Source: an uncultured Nitrospirales bacterium
GTDB lineage: Bacteria > Nitrospirota > Nitrospiria > Nitrospirales > UBA8639
Length of the DNA stretch: 64,000 nt
Direction of reading: 5' to 3'
Assembly (NCBI GenBank): GCA_958295805.1
Contig: OY282373.1
Location: 591,001-655,000 of the forward strand
Both the position numbers and the translations under genes were made by a program. Positions within the stretch are counted from its first letter, which is position 1. Each line of letters starts with the position of its first letter. The notes beneath the pieces were generated by a model. The model searched no databases. It was not told where the DNA came from and was given only the letters and a program-made list of their open reading frames with translations. This document shows positions 9,228 to 17,928 of the stretch, piece by piece.

Positions 9228-10163
9228 TCACTTTCGTCCGGCCACTAATTCTTTGGGAAGCAGAAATTCGACGTTCTCATCAATCACCGTCAGTTCTTCG
9301 ACCTCGGTGGCTCCCAGTTTTTTGAGATAAGACACCACTTCCGTGACGAGAATCTCCGGTGCCGAGGCCCCGGCCGTGATCCCGACTGATTCCACTCCCT
9401 GGAGCCACTCAGACCGAATGTCTTCATAAGAATCGATGAGATAAGCGGGAATGGCGAATCGTTCGGCTAATTCACGCAGCCTGTTGGAATTCGAACTGTT
9501 TGGCGACCCGATGACGAGAATCAAATCCACGAATTTGGCCAATTCTTTCACGGCATTTTGTCGATTTTGCGTGGCGTAACAAATATCCTCCTGATGAGGA
9601 CCCTTGATGCCTGGAAATCGCCGATTCAACGCTTCCACAATTTCATGGCACTCATCCACGCTTAACGTCGTCTGCGTGACGTAGGACAAATGCTCGGGAT
9701 TTTCAACTCGAAGACGTTCAACGTCTTCGACGGAGGAGACTAAATGAAATTTATCCGGAATTTGTCCCAAGGTTCCCACGACTTCAGGATGACCCGCGTG
9801 GCCGATGAGAATCAGTTCGTAGGCATGGTCATAATCGCGATTGACTTCATTATGGACTTTAATGACCAAGGGACACGTGGCATCAATGACGTTCACGTTG
9901 CGTTGCCGCGCTTCCTGCCATACCTCCTTCGCCACGCCATGGGCACTGAAAATGACGAGCGCGCCGTCCGGGACTTCATGGAGTTCTTCAACAAACACGG
10001 CCCCTCGTTCACGCAGAGAATCGACGACGTGCCGGCTGTGTACGATTTCATGGCGCACGTAAATGGGGGCACCATATCGCTTCAGGGATAACTCCACAAT
10101 TTCAATGGCGCGATCAACGCCCGCACAAAAGCCTCGTGGATTGGCTAAATAGATTTTTTTCAC
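9228..10163 (-). CDS. ispH: 4-hydroxy-3-methylbut-2-enyl diphosphate reductase
   Basis: IspH (LytB) makes IPP and DMAPP from HMBPP in the last step of the MEP isoprenoid pathway, using a [4Fe-4S] cluster. The three cluster cysteines are visible in [23 protein letters not shown] and [11 protein letters not shown]. Active-site motifs [31 protein letters not shown] and [11 protein letters not shown] are all present. GTG at 10163 gives 311 residues, the usual size, and has a good ribosome site (AGGAGGG) just upstream. Longer in-frame starts run into the fabH end. It lies 59 bases downstream of fabH in the same direction, so the two are probably co-transcribed. Confidence 0.96.
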   Translation of the reverse strand: MKKIYLANPRGFCAGVDRAIEIVELSLKRYGAPIYVRHEIVHSRHVVDSLRERGAVFVEELHEVPDGALVIFSAHGVAKEVWQEARQRNVNVIDATCPLVIKVHNEVNRDYDHAYELILIGHAGHPEVVGTLGQIPDKFHLVSSVEDVERLRVENPEHLSYVTQTTLSVDECHEIVEALNRRFPGIKGPHQEDICYATQNRQNAVKELAKFVDLILVIGSPNSSNSNRLRELAERFAIPAYLIDSYEDIRSEWLQGVESVGITAGASAPEILVTEVVSYLKKLGATEVEELTVIDENVEFLLPKELVAGRK

Positions 10164-10222
10164 GGAACCCTCCTTCCACGTCTCAGACGCCGGTCGGGGC
10201 GACGCCGCCATCACGAAAAGGC

Positions 10223-11236
10223 TTACCATCGAATCAAGGCGGTGCCCCACGTCAAGCCTCCGCCAAATGCTCCGAGAAGAATCAGATCACCTTTGCGAAA
10301 TTTCTTCTGCCGGTGCGCCCAATCCAAGGCCATCGGCAATGAGGCCGACGACGTGTTTCCAACCTGGTCAACAATGGAAAACATCTGCTTTTCGCATATT
10401 CCTAATCGTTTCGCAATGGTCCGGAGCATCCGACCGTTGGCCTGATGCGTAATCACGTGTTGCACGTCGGGTAACGCGACCTGGGTACGGCGAAGAATGT
10501 CTTGCATGGCCTCGGTCAACCGCTTCACGGCCACCCGGTAGACCGGTCCGCCTTGCAATCGAATCGCGTGCTGATGCGTACGAAGCGTCTCCATGCTCGT
10601 GGGGTGCCGGGAGCCGCCCCCAGGAATCGTGATCAGGTCGTGATGGGCGCCGTCCGAATATAATCGAACGTCGATGATTCTAGAGGGCTTCGAGGTCGTC
10701 TTGTGACTCGACGCGTCTTCACGGATCACCACCGCCGCCCCGGCCCCATCTCCAAAGAGAACGGCACTCGCCGGCTCGGACACGTGGAGATAGCGGGACT
10801 TGACCTCGGCCGCGACGACCAGACAGCACCGAAACCGTCCCGCGCGGATAAAGGCATCGGCCATGGATAAGCCGTACAAAAAGCCACTGCACGACGCCGC
10901 CACGTCAAAGGCCGCGACGTTCGGCGTTCCTAGTTGTTTCTGAAGCGTGCATGCCGTCGAGGGAAGCGGAGTATCAGGAGACGTGGTCGACACCAGGATG
11001 GCGTCCACTGCGTCACTCGAAACGCCGGACGAATCCAGAGCTTGCCGTGCAGCCTGCTCGGCCAAGTACGAACAGGGTTCGTCGGCTTCACTCCAATACC
11101 GAGTGCGAATGCCCGTGACCTGAAACACATCCCGCGAGGGAAGGGCAAATTTCTTGACCACTTCCTCATTGGTGACTTGCCGTTTCGGAAGGCATGACCC
11201 GGTCCCGCGGATCCGACTGGTGGAGCACTGAGTCAT
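10223..11236 (-). CDS. fabH: 3-oxoacyl-ACP synthase III (KAS III)
   Basis: This 337-residue enzyme condenses acetyl-CoA (or another acyl-CoA) with malonyl-ACP to start fatty acid synthesis. The catalytic triad is present: Cys in [14 protein letters not shown], His in [10 protein letters not shown], and Asn in [10 protein letters not shown]. The C-terminal [16 protein letters not shown] loop is typical of the family. ATG 11236 ([17 protein letters not shown]) matches the family start better than the in-frame codon at 11308. It is the first gene of a likely fabH-ispH pair and is divergent from the bamD-like gene 121 bases away. Confidence 0.93.
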   Translation of the reverse strand: MTQCSTSRIRGTGSCLPKRQVTNEEVVKKFALPSRDVFQVTGIRTRYWSEADEPCSYLAEQAARQALDSSGVSSDAVDAILVSTTSPDTPLPSTACTLQKQLGTPNVAAFDVAASCSGFLYGLSMADAFIRAGRFRCCLVVAAEVKSRYLHVSEPASAVLFGDGAGAAVVIREDASSHKTTSKPSRIIDVRLYSDGAHHDLITIPGGGSRHPTSMETLRTHQHAIRLQGGPVYRVAVKRLTEAMQDILRRTQVALPDVQHVITHQANGRMLRTIAKRLGICEKQMFSIVDQVGNTSSASLPMALDWAHRQKKFRKGDLILLGAFGGGLTWGTALIRW

Positions 11237-11357
11237 TGAACGTTGCCCTCTGTCCCGTTCCCGCTCACGGGGAAAGCCAACACACGGCCCATCTTGTATT
11301 GCGATCAACGCTTCTGGTAGCCTTAACGAATAACCTCGAATTTTCTCGATACTTCAG

Positions 11358-12458
11358 ATGCGCAAATTGAAAACAGTGTCTTCCTTCCTGATCATCCCGG
11401 TGATCCTGTCGGTTTCCGGTTTCCTCACCGCGGGCTGTTCATGGTTTTCCGAGAAAGACACGTCGACCGATCCCGCCCGCGTCGAGCGAACCGATGCGCA
11501 GATTTTCGTCGGGGACACCATTGAAATGAACTATGACCCCAACGTCATTCTGAAACGAGCGGAATCATTTCATGAAAAAGAAGGCTACGCTGAAGCCATC
11601 GTTGAATATCAGCATTTTTTGGAACTGCATCGCAAGCACGTGCTCGCCTCGTACGCGCAATACAAATTGGCACTCAGCCATTTTAAGTTGATTCAAACAA
11701 TCGACCGTGACATGACCCCCGTCAAAAAGGCCCAGGAAGAATTTTTAGAACTCATGGCGGCCTTCCCAGGCAGTCAATACGAAGCGGAGGCACGAATCAA
11801 AATCAGAGAATGTGAAGGGTTCTTAGCCCAACATCATTTGTTCGTCGGACAATTTTATTTCCGTAGAGAGTCCTACTTGGCCGCCGCGAAACGCTTCCAG
11901 ATGATTATTCAACGCTACCCGTACCTGGAGGAATCCATTGAGGCCAAACTGCACTTGGCCAGAACCTACAAGGATTTAGGGGCGTTGGAATGGTCGCGCG
12001 ATTGGGCCGTGGCCTTGATTCAACAACATCCCAGACACGAGTTACGGGCCGATGGGCTCAATCTGCTCGCGGATCTTGAAAAAGAACGTCCCGACCTTGT
12101 GTTGGCTCAACGTCTGCATACCGTGAACGGAAACCGGATGATGACCACGTTCTTACCGACCCCGACCGCGCCCTATGCGCGCCAAACGACACCCTCGAGT
12201 TCCGCCCCATCGTCGCCGTCAACGCAACCCAACGTCCATGCTGCCTCAACGCGCACCGATTGCCGACTGGGGTCGTGGTGCGAAGAGACGGGGATGTCCC
12301 TCGCTCAATATGCCCCACAGGCGTCCGTCCCCGAATCACTCCTCTGCCAACCCGGAACCTGGTGCGAAGAAACAGAACGCTCCCTCTCCCAACCGCCTAC
12401 CCCACGGCCGCCCGATCCCGAGTCGCTTCTCTGCCGCCCCGGGACCTGGTGCGAATAA
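11358..12458 (+). CDS. bamD: BamD-like outer-membrane lipoprotein with a Cys-rich tail
   Basis: This 366-residue lipoprotein begins with a signal peptide and a lipobox (FLTAGC, Cys near residue 27). Five TPR-like helical pairs follow from about residue 60 (EGYAEAIVEYQHFLELH ... ESYLAAAKRFQMIIQRYPYLEES), the architecture of BamD, which helps insert beta-barrels into the outer membrane. The helical part ends near residue 250. The rest is Pro/Thr/Ser-rich and unlike BamD: from base 12261 it carries three copies of C-x-x-G-[S/T]-W-C-E spaced by about 22-24 residues, the last at the very C terminus. BamD is normally about 240-270 residues, so the tail is an extra. Another TPR lipoprotein of the CpoB type is the alternative. 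Confidence 0.8.
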   Translation: MRKLKTVSSFLIIPVILSVSGFLTAGCSWFSEKDTSTDPARVERTDAQIFVGDTIEMNYDPNVILKRAESFHEKEGYAEAIVEYQHFLELHRKHVLASYAQYKLALSHFKLIQTIDRDMTPVKKAQEEFLELMAAFPGSQYEAEARIKIRECEGFLAQHHLFVGQFYFRRESYLAAAKRFQMIIQRYPYLEESIEAKLHLARTYKDLGALEWSRDWAVALIQQHPRHELRADGLNLLADLEKERPDLVLAQRLHTVNGNRMMTTFLPTPTAPYARQTTPSSSAPSSPSTQPNVHAASTRTDCRLGSWCEETGMSLAQYAPQASVPESLLCQPGTWCEETERSLSQPPTPRPPDPESLLCRPGTWCE

Positions 12459-12499
12459 GGCGTATCGTCTCGCGAAGCATAACGTTCTCATTGCGTGCC

Positions 12500-13246
12500 T
12501 TACTGTCCCACGTACCAGCCGATTCCATATCGTTCAAGAAAGCTGGTGAGGCGCGTAAGCGAATCGCCGTAGATCATCACGCCGGCGAGGATTAAAAAGG
12601 CTCCCCCGGCCACCGAGACCCCCCGCATCCACAGGCGCGCCTTCTGAAAAGAACTCAAAAAGCGATCCACGCTCAAGGCCGTGAGAAACAGTGGAAGGCC
12701 CAGTCCCAGAGAGTAGGACGTCAACAGCAGGATGCCGGCTTGCATGGATTCCGTGGTACTCGCATACAGTAAAATTGAGCCAAGGATCGGCCCCACGCAC
12801 GGCGTCCAGGCCGCGGCGAAGGCGGTGCCGATCAGAAATGACCCCACGTATCCGACCGGACGATTGCTGAACTGAATGAGTCGGCGCTCGGTCATCATGA
12901 ATTTCATCTTCAAAAATCCGATCATGTACAGGCCGAATACGATGATTATCACCGCGCCGACCTTCCGAATGAGTTCCTGATATTCATAGAGGAGTTGTCC
13001 GATCAAACTGGCGGAGGCGCCAAACGCGATAAACACCACGGAAAACCCCAGGATAAACAGCAACGAATTCACGAGAATGGTCGTTCGGAACCGCTGTCGT
13101 TCTGTAATGTCCGTCAATTGTTCAAGAGACAGTCCCGTGACGTAGGACACGTAGGAAGGGACTAACGGCAACACGCAGGGCGAAATAAAGGACAACAGTC
13201 CCGCGCTAAACGCAGCAACCAGCGAAACGTGAGTGACGGCATTCAT
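12500..13246 (-). CDS. ccdA: CcdA-type thiol-disulfide membrane protein
   Basis: This 248-residue inner-membrane protein has six predicted membrane segments, as in CcdA/DsbD-beta. It carries electrons from cytoplasmic thioredoxin to periplasmic thioredoxin-like proteins. The two membrane cysteines are visible in FISPCVLPLVPSYVSYVTG near residue 25 and AAWTPCVGPILGSILLY near 145, with the paired prolines of the family. It begins one base after the stop of the TlpA-like gene, so the two are translationally linked and almost certainly partners. With the ccm cluster 2 kb away the pair probably keeps apocytochrome c cysteines reduced. Its 3' end converges with the bamD-like gene, 41 bases apart. 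Confidence 0.93.
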   Translation of the reverse strand: MNAVTHVSLVAAFSAGLLSFISPCVLPLVPSYVSYVTGLSLEQLTDITERQRFRTTILVNSLLFILGFSVVFIAFGASASLIGQLLYEYQELIRKVGAVIIIVFGLYMIGFLKMKFMMTERRLIQFSNRPVGYVGSFLIGTAFAAAWTPCVGPILGSILLYASTTESMQAGILLLTSYSLGLGLPLFLTALSVDRFLSSFQKARLWMRGVSVAGGAFLILAGVMIYGDSLTRLTSFLERYGIGWYVGQ

Positions 13247-13247
13247 C

Positions 13248-13859
13248 TCAGGACTCGTTGAGCAGACCGTGGATCAAGGTTCGCGCTTCCGGCGTGTTCC
13301 AATTCCGCGCTCCAAACACGCGGTGTGTCAACGTCCCGCGTCGATTGACTAAAAAACTCATGGGAAGCGTTCGGACCCCATAACGTCCGCTCACGCGGTA
13401 GTCCGGATCGTGCAGGATCGGAAACGTCAACCCTTTGGACTCCGCAAAAGGTTGAGTAACCACGCTCCCTTCGGGGTCGGAAGAGATGGCGAGAATCTCA
13501 AAGCCCTCCGGCTTCAGATCCTGATACAGGATGTCCATGCTCGGCATTTCAACGCGACACGGTCCACACCACGTCGCCCAAAAATTGAGGAGCACCACTT
13601 TGCCGTGATAGTCAGGAAGGGCATGTTGCCGTCCCATTAAATCAATGAGTGTAAAATCAGGCGCCGGTGCCCCGACATCCGGCCGAGACTTCCTGAAGTC
13701 CACCGCCGTGCCCGGACCTTCGTGATGCCGTCCATCCGAATAGCCTGAGTCACGTGACGCCCCCAACAGCCCAACCAGAACCCCAAGGCAGACGAGGAAC
13801 GAGGAACGGCTCCACGAACCCATCCCCCTTACGGTCTCACCTGCCGTCTCCTTGACCAT
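13248..13859 (-). CDS. TlpA/ResA-like periplasmic thioredoxin
   Basis: This 203-residue protein has an N-terminal hydrophobic anchor or signal (SFLVCLGVLVGLLGASR) and a thioredoxin fold with FWATWCGPCRVEMPSMD near residue 95 and the cis-proline region GVRTLPMSFLVNRRG near 165. PAPDFTLIDLMGRQHALPDY is the usual AhpC/TSA-Redoxin entry. It should act in the periplasm as a reductase fed by CcdA, which follows it directly. The CGPC active site and the context favour a role in apocytochrome or other thiol reduction. A second protein of this type, the CcmG-like gene, lies at 21.2 kb, so the two may divide the work. Confidence 0.92.
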   Translation of the reverse strand: MVKETAGETVRGMGSWSRSSFLVCLGVLVGLLGASRDSGYSDGRHHEGPGTAVDFRKSRPDVGAPAPDFTLIDLMGRQHALPDYHGKVVLLNFWATWCGPCRVEMPSMDILYQDLKPEGFEILAISSDPEGSVVTQPFAESKGLTFPILHDPDYRVSGRYGVRTLPMSFLVNRRGTLTHRVFGARNWNTPEARTLIHGLLNES

Positions 13860-14338
13860 CGTTCAATTATACACCTTCTGCACCCGGCCACGGGGCTTCC
13901 TGGTTGGTGGCTCCGACCCGAATCGAATCCATCTTATTCAGGGCATCCCGATACCGTCAACGGGCACAAGGAGAAACCTGCTGCCGATGAACCCACAGAG
14001 CCGCGTCTCTGAAACCTGAACGTCTTCAGAGCGAAAGCTGGGAAATGGGGAGAGCGTGAAGTCTTCTTCCGAACGGAACGATCGTCGCGCCGGTGCTGAA
14101 CCGCTCGGCCCGTCACTGGACACGCCCGCCTGGCCCTTCCCGTCATGCCCGCAGGGGACCATTCCGTCATGCCCACAGGGGCCTTCTCGTCATGCCCCGC
14201 CGGCCCCTTCCTGTCATTCCCGCAGTTTTTAGCGGGAATCCAGGCAAAACAATCTTTATCCAGGTTTCGATCTGGGATCATATCCCTACGGTAAGACGAT
14301 TTTGCCTGACTTAGCATTTTTGAATACCGTCACAGTCT
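13860..14338. repeat. intergenic repeat region with short GTCATGCCC tandem copies and a hairpin
   Basis: No gene is convincing in this 479-base gap. From about 14095 to 14215 a motif built on GTCATGCC(C)GCAGGGG occurs about four times in slightly different forms. It ends at a hairpin with arms ATTCCCGC (14216-14223) and GCGGGAAT (14232-14239). The arrangement mirrors the larger 40-41 kb array. No T-run follows the hairpin on either strand, so I do not call it a terminator. The left part (13870-14090) shows nothing I can name. Confidence 0.65.
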
Positions 14339-14848
14339 CTACCGACTCCAATCACGAGTGGGGTCAATGAATTGAAGAGACCCCTTTTTACGCTTGGCGT
14401 GTGCCAACCCAAAGAAAGAGGCGTCCACCGACGAGAGGTCCCGTGAATGCGGCAGCGCAATCAGAATTTTCCCGGGTGCCTGACCGTCGTCACGGGTTTC
14501 CCATATCCCCCGAAAACGAGCCGGCGACATGTGAATATTCCCCCACGACGGATCCCCAAGCCAGACCGACGACGCACTGATCCCGCGTAACACGGAAAAA
14601 TTCCCTTCTCCGTGAAAATCCAGATACACAATCGCCGGCAGCATCATCCGTTGCAGATGATCAAAGTCCAGTGCCACGGCATTCAACGCATATTCCGCCA
14701 TGACTCGGGCCAGATCCGCAAAGGAAAATTCATCCTTCAGGCCAATCTTGTCAATGATGGTCGCTTCATCCACCTCAAGCCGATAAAAATGATGCAGAAC
14801 GGTCGCCACCGCGACGGCCCCACACGAATAGTCGAACCGCTGCTTCAT
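14339..14848 (-). CDS. C39-like cysteine peptidase domain protein, probably inactive
   Basis: This 169-residue protein matches the C39 papain-like family: MKQRFDYSCGAVAVATVL holds the catalytic cysteine, and SVWLGDPSWGN holds the Asp of the last motif. The position before the strand F-x-V, which is His in active relatives (HFVVL), is Asn here (GNFSVLRG), so peptidase activity is doubtful. The start lies only nine residues before the cysteine and there is no signal peptide. In-frame codons upstream (GTEIRDEGI) still look like the family but are cut by a TGA 39 bases before the ATG, suggesting 5' truncation or a frameshift. It lies between a repeat region and the divergent ccmA. Confidence 0.68.
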   Translation of the reverse strand: MKQRFDYSCGAVAVATVLHHFYRLEVDEATIIDKIGLKDEFSFADLARVMAEYALNAVALDFDHLQRMMLPAIVYLDFHGEGNFSVLRGISASSVWLGDPSWGNIHMSPARFRGIWETRDDGQAPGKILIALPHSRDLSSVDASFFGLAHAKRKKGSLQFIDPTRDWSR

Positions 14849-15060
14849 AATGCCTTCATCCCGAATTTCCGTGCCTTGAAGAGCTCAAAATCTGCACCAC
14901 CAATTTTGGACCAGCTTGTGAGTGGACACGGGCTTGACCATCCCTTATATTACGTTGTCGAGACAACGGTGGCGTCAGGATTGAACCGTATCCTGGAACG
15001 TTTGCCCCTGCATGATTGACCTGCCTCTCACCGGGTTTCCGGCACGCGGTATCCAGAACA

Positions 15061-15747
15061 GTGTCCACCTTCACCCAAGCCATTTCGTGTCACGGGATCG
15101 GGAAGTCCTACGGGCATTACCAGGTCTTCCGCCACGTCAACTTGACGATCGGTGAAGGAGAATGTTTTGTCCTCTTGGGAGCCAACGGCGCCGGAAAAAC
15201 CACGTTGTTAAAAATTCTCGCCACGCTTGAACGACCCAGTGAGGGGCACTATGAGATGCTCGGCCTGCACGGGTTGAAGGAAAAAGACGCGATTCGAGCC
15301 AACCTCACGTTGTTGGCCCACGGCACGCATTTGTACGAGGATTTGAATGCCAGAGAAAACGTCGCGTTTGCGCTGGCCCTGCGGGGGCATGCCCCGACTG
15401 ACCGCGACGTCAAGCTGACGCTCGACCGCGTCCACGTCGGTGCCTTTGCCGACGTGAAGGTTCGGCACTTTTCCGCCGGCATGAAGAAACGCTTGGCCCT
15501 GGCCAAAGCCATGTTGACGCGACCCAGAATTTTACTCTTGGACGAACCGTTTACCGCGCTCGACGCAGCCGGGACCGACCTCATGCGCGAGTACATCCGG
15601 GAACGGCTGACCGAAAAGAGCGCCGTGCTCATGTCCACCCATGATCGGCACAACGCGCGCCCCGTTGCCCATCGGACCGGCGTACTCCGGCACGGAACGT
15701 TACAGGAATGCGCCCTTGAGGACCTCTCGTCAGATGACCTCGTTTAA
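15061..15747 (+). CDS. ccmA: CcmA, ATPase of the heme-handling ABC complex
   Basis: This protein of about 228 residues has Walker A GANGAGKTT, the signature HFSAGMKKRLALAKAML, Walker B ILLLDEPF and an H-loop STHD. CcmA works at the cytoplasmic face with CcmB, CcmC and CcmD to release holo-CcmE in System I cytochrome c maturation. GTG 15061 gives MSTFTQAISCHGIGKSYG, the usual ABC start; TTG 15016 in the same frame would add 15 residues of no recognisable type. The gene overlaps ccmB by 14 bases and is the first of the ccm cluster, divergent from the C39-like gene. Confidence 0.93.
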   Translation: MSTFTQAISCHGIGKSYGHYQVFRHVNLTIGEGECFVLLGANGAGKTTLLKILATLERPSEGHYEMLGLHGLKEKDAIRANLTLLAHGTHLYEDLNARENVAFALALRGHAPTDRDVKLTLDRVHVGAFADVKVRHFSAGMKKRLALAKAMLTRPRILLLDEPFTALDAAGTDLMREYIRERLTEKSAVLMSTHDRHNARPVAHRTGVLRHGTLQECALEDLSSDDLV

Positions 15748-16411
15748 CATCATCCGCTGGATTATGTGGAAAGACGTCGTTACGGAGTGGCGAAGCCGCG
15801 AGACGATTGCCTCAATGGTGTTCTTTGCCCTCATCGTCATTCTGATTTTCAGCTTCAGCTTTTCCATGGACCAGGAAGCGGCGCGAGAGGTGATTGCGGG
15901 CATCATGTGGGTGGCGTTTTCATTTACGGGGATTATCGGGTTGGGAAAATCGTTTTCCACGGAATTGCAGAATGACTGCCTCGAAGCCCTCCACATGATC
16001 CCGGGGCCCAAGGGGGCGATCTATCTCGCAAAGGTCGCGGCGAATTTTGCCTTCATGTTCGTGGTGGAAATCCTGTTGTTTCCGATGTTTGTGATCTTCT
16101 TCAACCTTGACGTCGTTGAAGAAATTTCATTCCTTCTGGTAATATTTTTTCTGGCAACCATGGGACTTGCCGCCGTGGGGACGCTGTTTTCAGCCTTGAC
16201 CGTACAAATCCGGGCCCGTGAAGTCATGCTCCCCATTCTCCTCCTTCCCTTGGTGGTACCGGTCATGATCGCGGCGGTCGAAGCCACCAAGGCAGCCCTC
16301 AACGGAGACCCCCTGAGCCTGTACGGGCGATGGCTGGAACTCCTCGTCGTGTTCGATACGGTCTTTCTGGTGGCGTCGTATTGGATGTTTGAATTCGTCA
16401 TGGATTCCTGA
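15734..16411 (+). CDS. ccmB: CcmB, membrane subunit of the heme-handling ABC complex
   Basis: This 225-residue protein has six hydrophobic segments and the family features RWIMWKDVVTEWRSRE at the start, FSMD after the first helix, and IGLGKSFSTELQNDCLEAL in the loop that contacts CcmA. Translation at ATG 15734 overlaps the end of ccmA, typical of the tightly coupled pair. A longer frame from 15641 lies inside ccmA and is not needed. It acts in the inner membrane in heme delivery to c-type cytochromes. Confidence 0.93.
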   Translation: MTSFNIIRWIMWKDVVTEWRSRETIASMVFFALIVILIFSFSFSMDQEAAREVIAGIMWVAFSFTGIIGLGKSFSTELQNDCLEALHMIPGPKGAIYLAKVAANFAFMFVVEILLFPMFVIFFNLDVVEEISFLLVIFFLATMGLAAVGTLFSALTVQIRAREVMLPILLLPLVVPVMIAAVEATKAALNGDPLSLYGRWLELLVVFDTVFLVASYWMFEFVMDS

Positions 16412-16427
16412 ACGGTCCTGAGCAGAG

Positions 16428-17156
16428 ATGACCATTCATCGCGTGATTCGAAAAGTCCAACGGTTTCAAGGCTGGTTTGGCGGCGGAGCCGCCGTCTGCC
16501 TCATCGTCGGGCTGTACCTGGGTCTTATTGGTTCCCCGCCGGACTACTACCAGGGCGAAGTGGTGCGAATCATGTACATTCACGTCCCCCTCGCCCATAC
16601 GTCCCTCCTGGGGTATCTGGTGTTGGCCGTCGGCAGCGCGTGGTATGTATGGAAACGCGACCCGCTCGTGGACAACATGTGCCACGCCGTCGCCGCCCTC
16701 AGTGCCGTGTTCACCGCGCTGGCGCTCGCGACGGGGATGATCTGGGGCAAGCCCACGTGGAACACGTGGTGGACCTGGGACGCACGCTTGACGTCCTACA
16801 CCGTCATGCTGTTCATCCTGATCGGCTACCTCATGCTCCGCACCGTTATCGACGATCCGGAAAAAGAAGCACGGTACGCCGCGGTGCTGGCGCTCGTCGG
16901 GCTGGTGGACCTGCCGATCATTCATTTTTCCGTGGAATGGTGGCGGACCCTGCATCAACCGCAATCCATCTCTCTGCGAGGCGTGAGTATTGCCTCCGGC
17001 TTGTTGGTGCCCCTGGCGTGCATGAGCGTCGGCATGTCCTTGTTGTTTTCGTACATGCTGATGATCCGCACCCAGCAGTTGTATCTGAACCGCTTGCTTC
17101 ACGCGAAAAAAGGGCGACTCTTGAGTCAATTTCACGTGTCGAAATCCGATACATGA
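16428..17156 (+). CDS. ccmC: CcmC, heme-binding membrane protein
   Basis: This 242-residue protein has six membrane helices and the tryptophan-rich WGKPTWNTWWTWDARLT motif near residue 105 that presents heme at the periplasmic face. Conserved histidines lie on either side, in YIHVPLAHTS (about residue 50-57) and PIIHFSVEWWRTLHQP (about 165-178). CcmC loads heme onto CcmE. The gene follows ccmB after 16 bases. Its stop codon overlaps the next start as ATGA, so the next gene is translationally coupled to it. Confidence 0.95.
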   Translation: MTIHRVIRKVQRFQGWFGGGAAVCLIVGLYLGLIGSPPDYYQGEVVRIMYIHVPLAHTSLLGYLVLAVGSAWYVWKRDPLVDNMCHAVAALSAVFTALALATGMIWGKPTWNTWWTWDARLTSYTVMLFILIGYLMLRTVIDDPEKEARYAAVLALVGLVDLPIIHFSVEWWRTLHQPQSISLRGVSIASGLLVPLACMSVGMSLLFSYMLMIRTQQLYLNRLLHAKKGRLLSQFHVSKSDT

Positions 17157-17656
17157 CCAGCTTCTACGTTCGATGGAGTGGCGTACTGATTGTGGCGTTG
17201 GCGTTGAGCGTGTTCACCGGCACTCACTATCAACAAAACCTGGCAACGTGGTCTCCGTCCCAAGTCAAGGCCCAGACCCCGTTGTCGGAAATCCGCGTCC
17301 TCGGCATGGTGCAAGGCGGAACCCTGGCAGGACGGGTTGAGGCCGGAGAGGCCACCTTCGAGTTGATCGAAGGCGACGCCTCCCTGCCTGAACAGACGGG
17401 CATCCCCGTGCAGTATCACGGCCCCCCGCCGGACAATCTGCGCGAATTAAAGATGCTCATCTTGATCGGGCGGTGGAATCCTTCCGATAATATTTTCGAG
17501 GCCCGCGATATTGGATTGGTGACGAATTACGGTTTCGTCGTCGCAGCGTATCTGATCGGCCTGATACCGTTGGCCCTGTTTCTGTTTACCATGAGCCGCC
17601 GCGTCAGCTTGTTATACCAAGAAATCAAAGCATCCAAACTGTACGAGGAAGAGTAA
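17153..17656 (+). CDS. CcmE-like OB domain fused to a CcmD-like helix
   Basis: This 167-residue protein occupies the position where ccmD is expected. Residues 1-25 form a membrane anchor. Residues about 45-125 match the CcmE beta-barrel (EIRVLGMVQGGTL, FELIEGD, VQYHGPPPDNLREL, GRWNPSDNIFEARDI). The usual heme-binding His of CcmE is absent, and the chain runs straight into NYGFVVAAYLIGLIPLALFL, which resembles the single CcmD helix, followed by a basic cytoplasmic tail. CcmD helps release holo-CcmE from CcmABC, so a fused OB domain could dock or mimic CcmE. The true CcmE is encoded 1 kb downstream. The fusion reading is an inference from motif order. Confidence 0.8.
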   Translation: MTSFYVRWSGVLIVALALSVFTGTHYQQNLATWSPSQVKAQTPLSEIRVLGMVQGGTLAGRVEAGEATFELIEGDASLPEQTGIPVQYHGPPPDNLRELKMLILIGRWNPSDNIFEARDIGLVTNYGFVVAAYLIGLIPLALFLFTMSRRVSLLYQEIKASKLYEEE

Positions 17657-17689
17657 CCACGCGAGCGAAGAGAAGAATCCTGACTGAAC

Positions 17690-17822
17690 AGCATATCCTT
17701 CACTTCGTTCAGGATGACAGGGGAAAGGGCAGAATGACAGGGGAAGAACCAATTCTGAGATGACACTTCTCTGTCATTCTGAGCGAAGCGCCTGCCCTGA
17801 GCCTCGAAGGGAAGAATCTCTC
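17690..17822. repeat. left copy of the dispersed repeats flanking the GIY-YIG gene
   Basis: This block contains CTTCACTTCGTTCAGGATGAC, a GATGACAGGGG run, AATTCTGAGATGACACTT, and the long-form repeat GTCATTCTGAGCGAAGCG-CCTGCCCTGAGCCTCGAAGGG-AAGAATCT. The same elements recur on the right of the GIY-YIG gene. The rest of the spacer up to 17928 holds no gene. Confidence 0.8.
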
Positions 17823-17928
17823 CCTGACCAGCAGGATACCAGCGAAGAGTTCGGGATGATGAAGGGGTTCAACATGACCATCGCTTCACCTGAACCTGCT
17901 CTGAGCGAAACAACAGAAACCGCCCAGC

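Noticed and set aside
14216-14239. An intrinsic terminator at the ATTCCCGC/GCGGGAAT hairpin.
   Set aside because: There is no T-run on either side and the same hairpin appears many times in the 40-41 kb array, so it is a repeat element.
16640-17656. A 338-codon reading starting inside ccmC.
   Set aside because: Its first 170 codons are an Arg/His-rich off-frame reading of ccmC; the real gene starts at ATG 17153, coupled to the ccmC stop.
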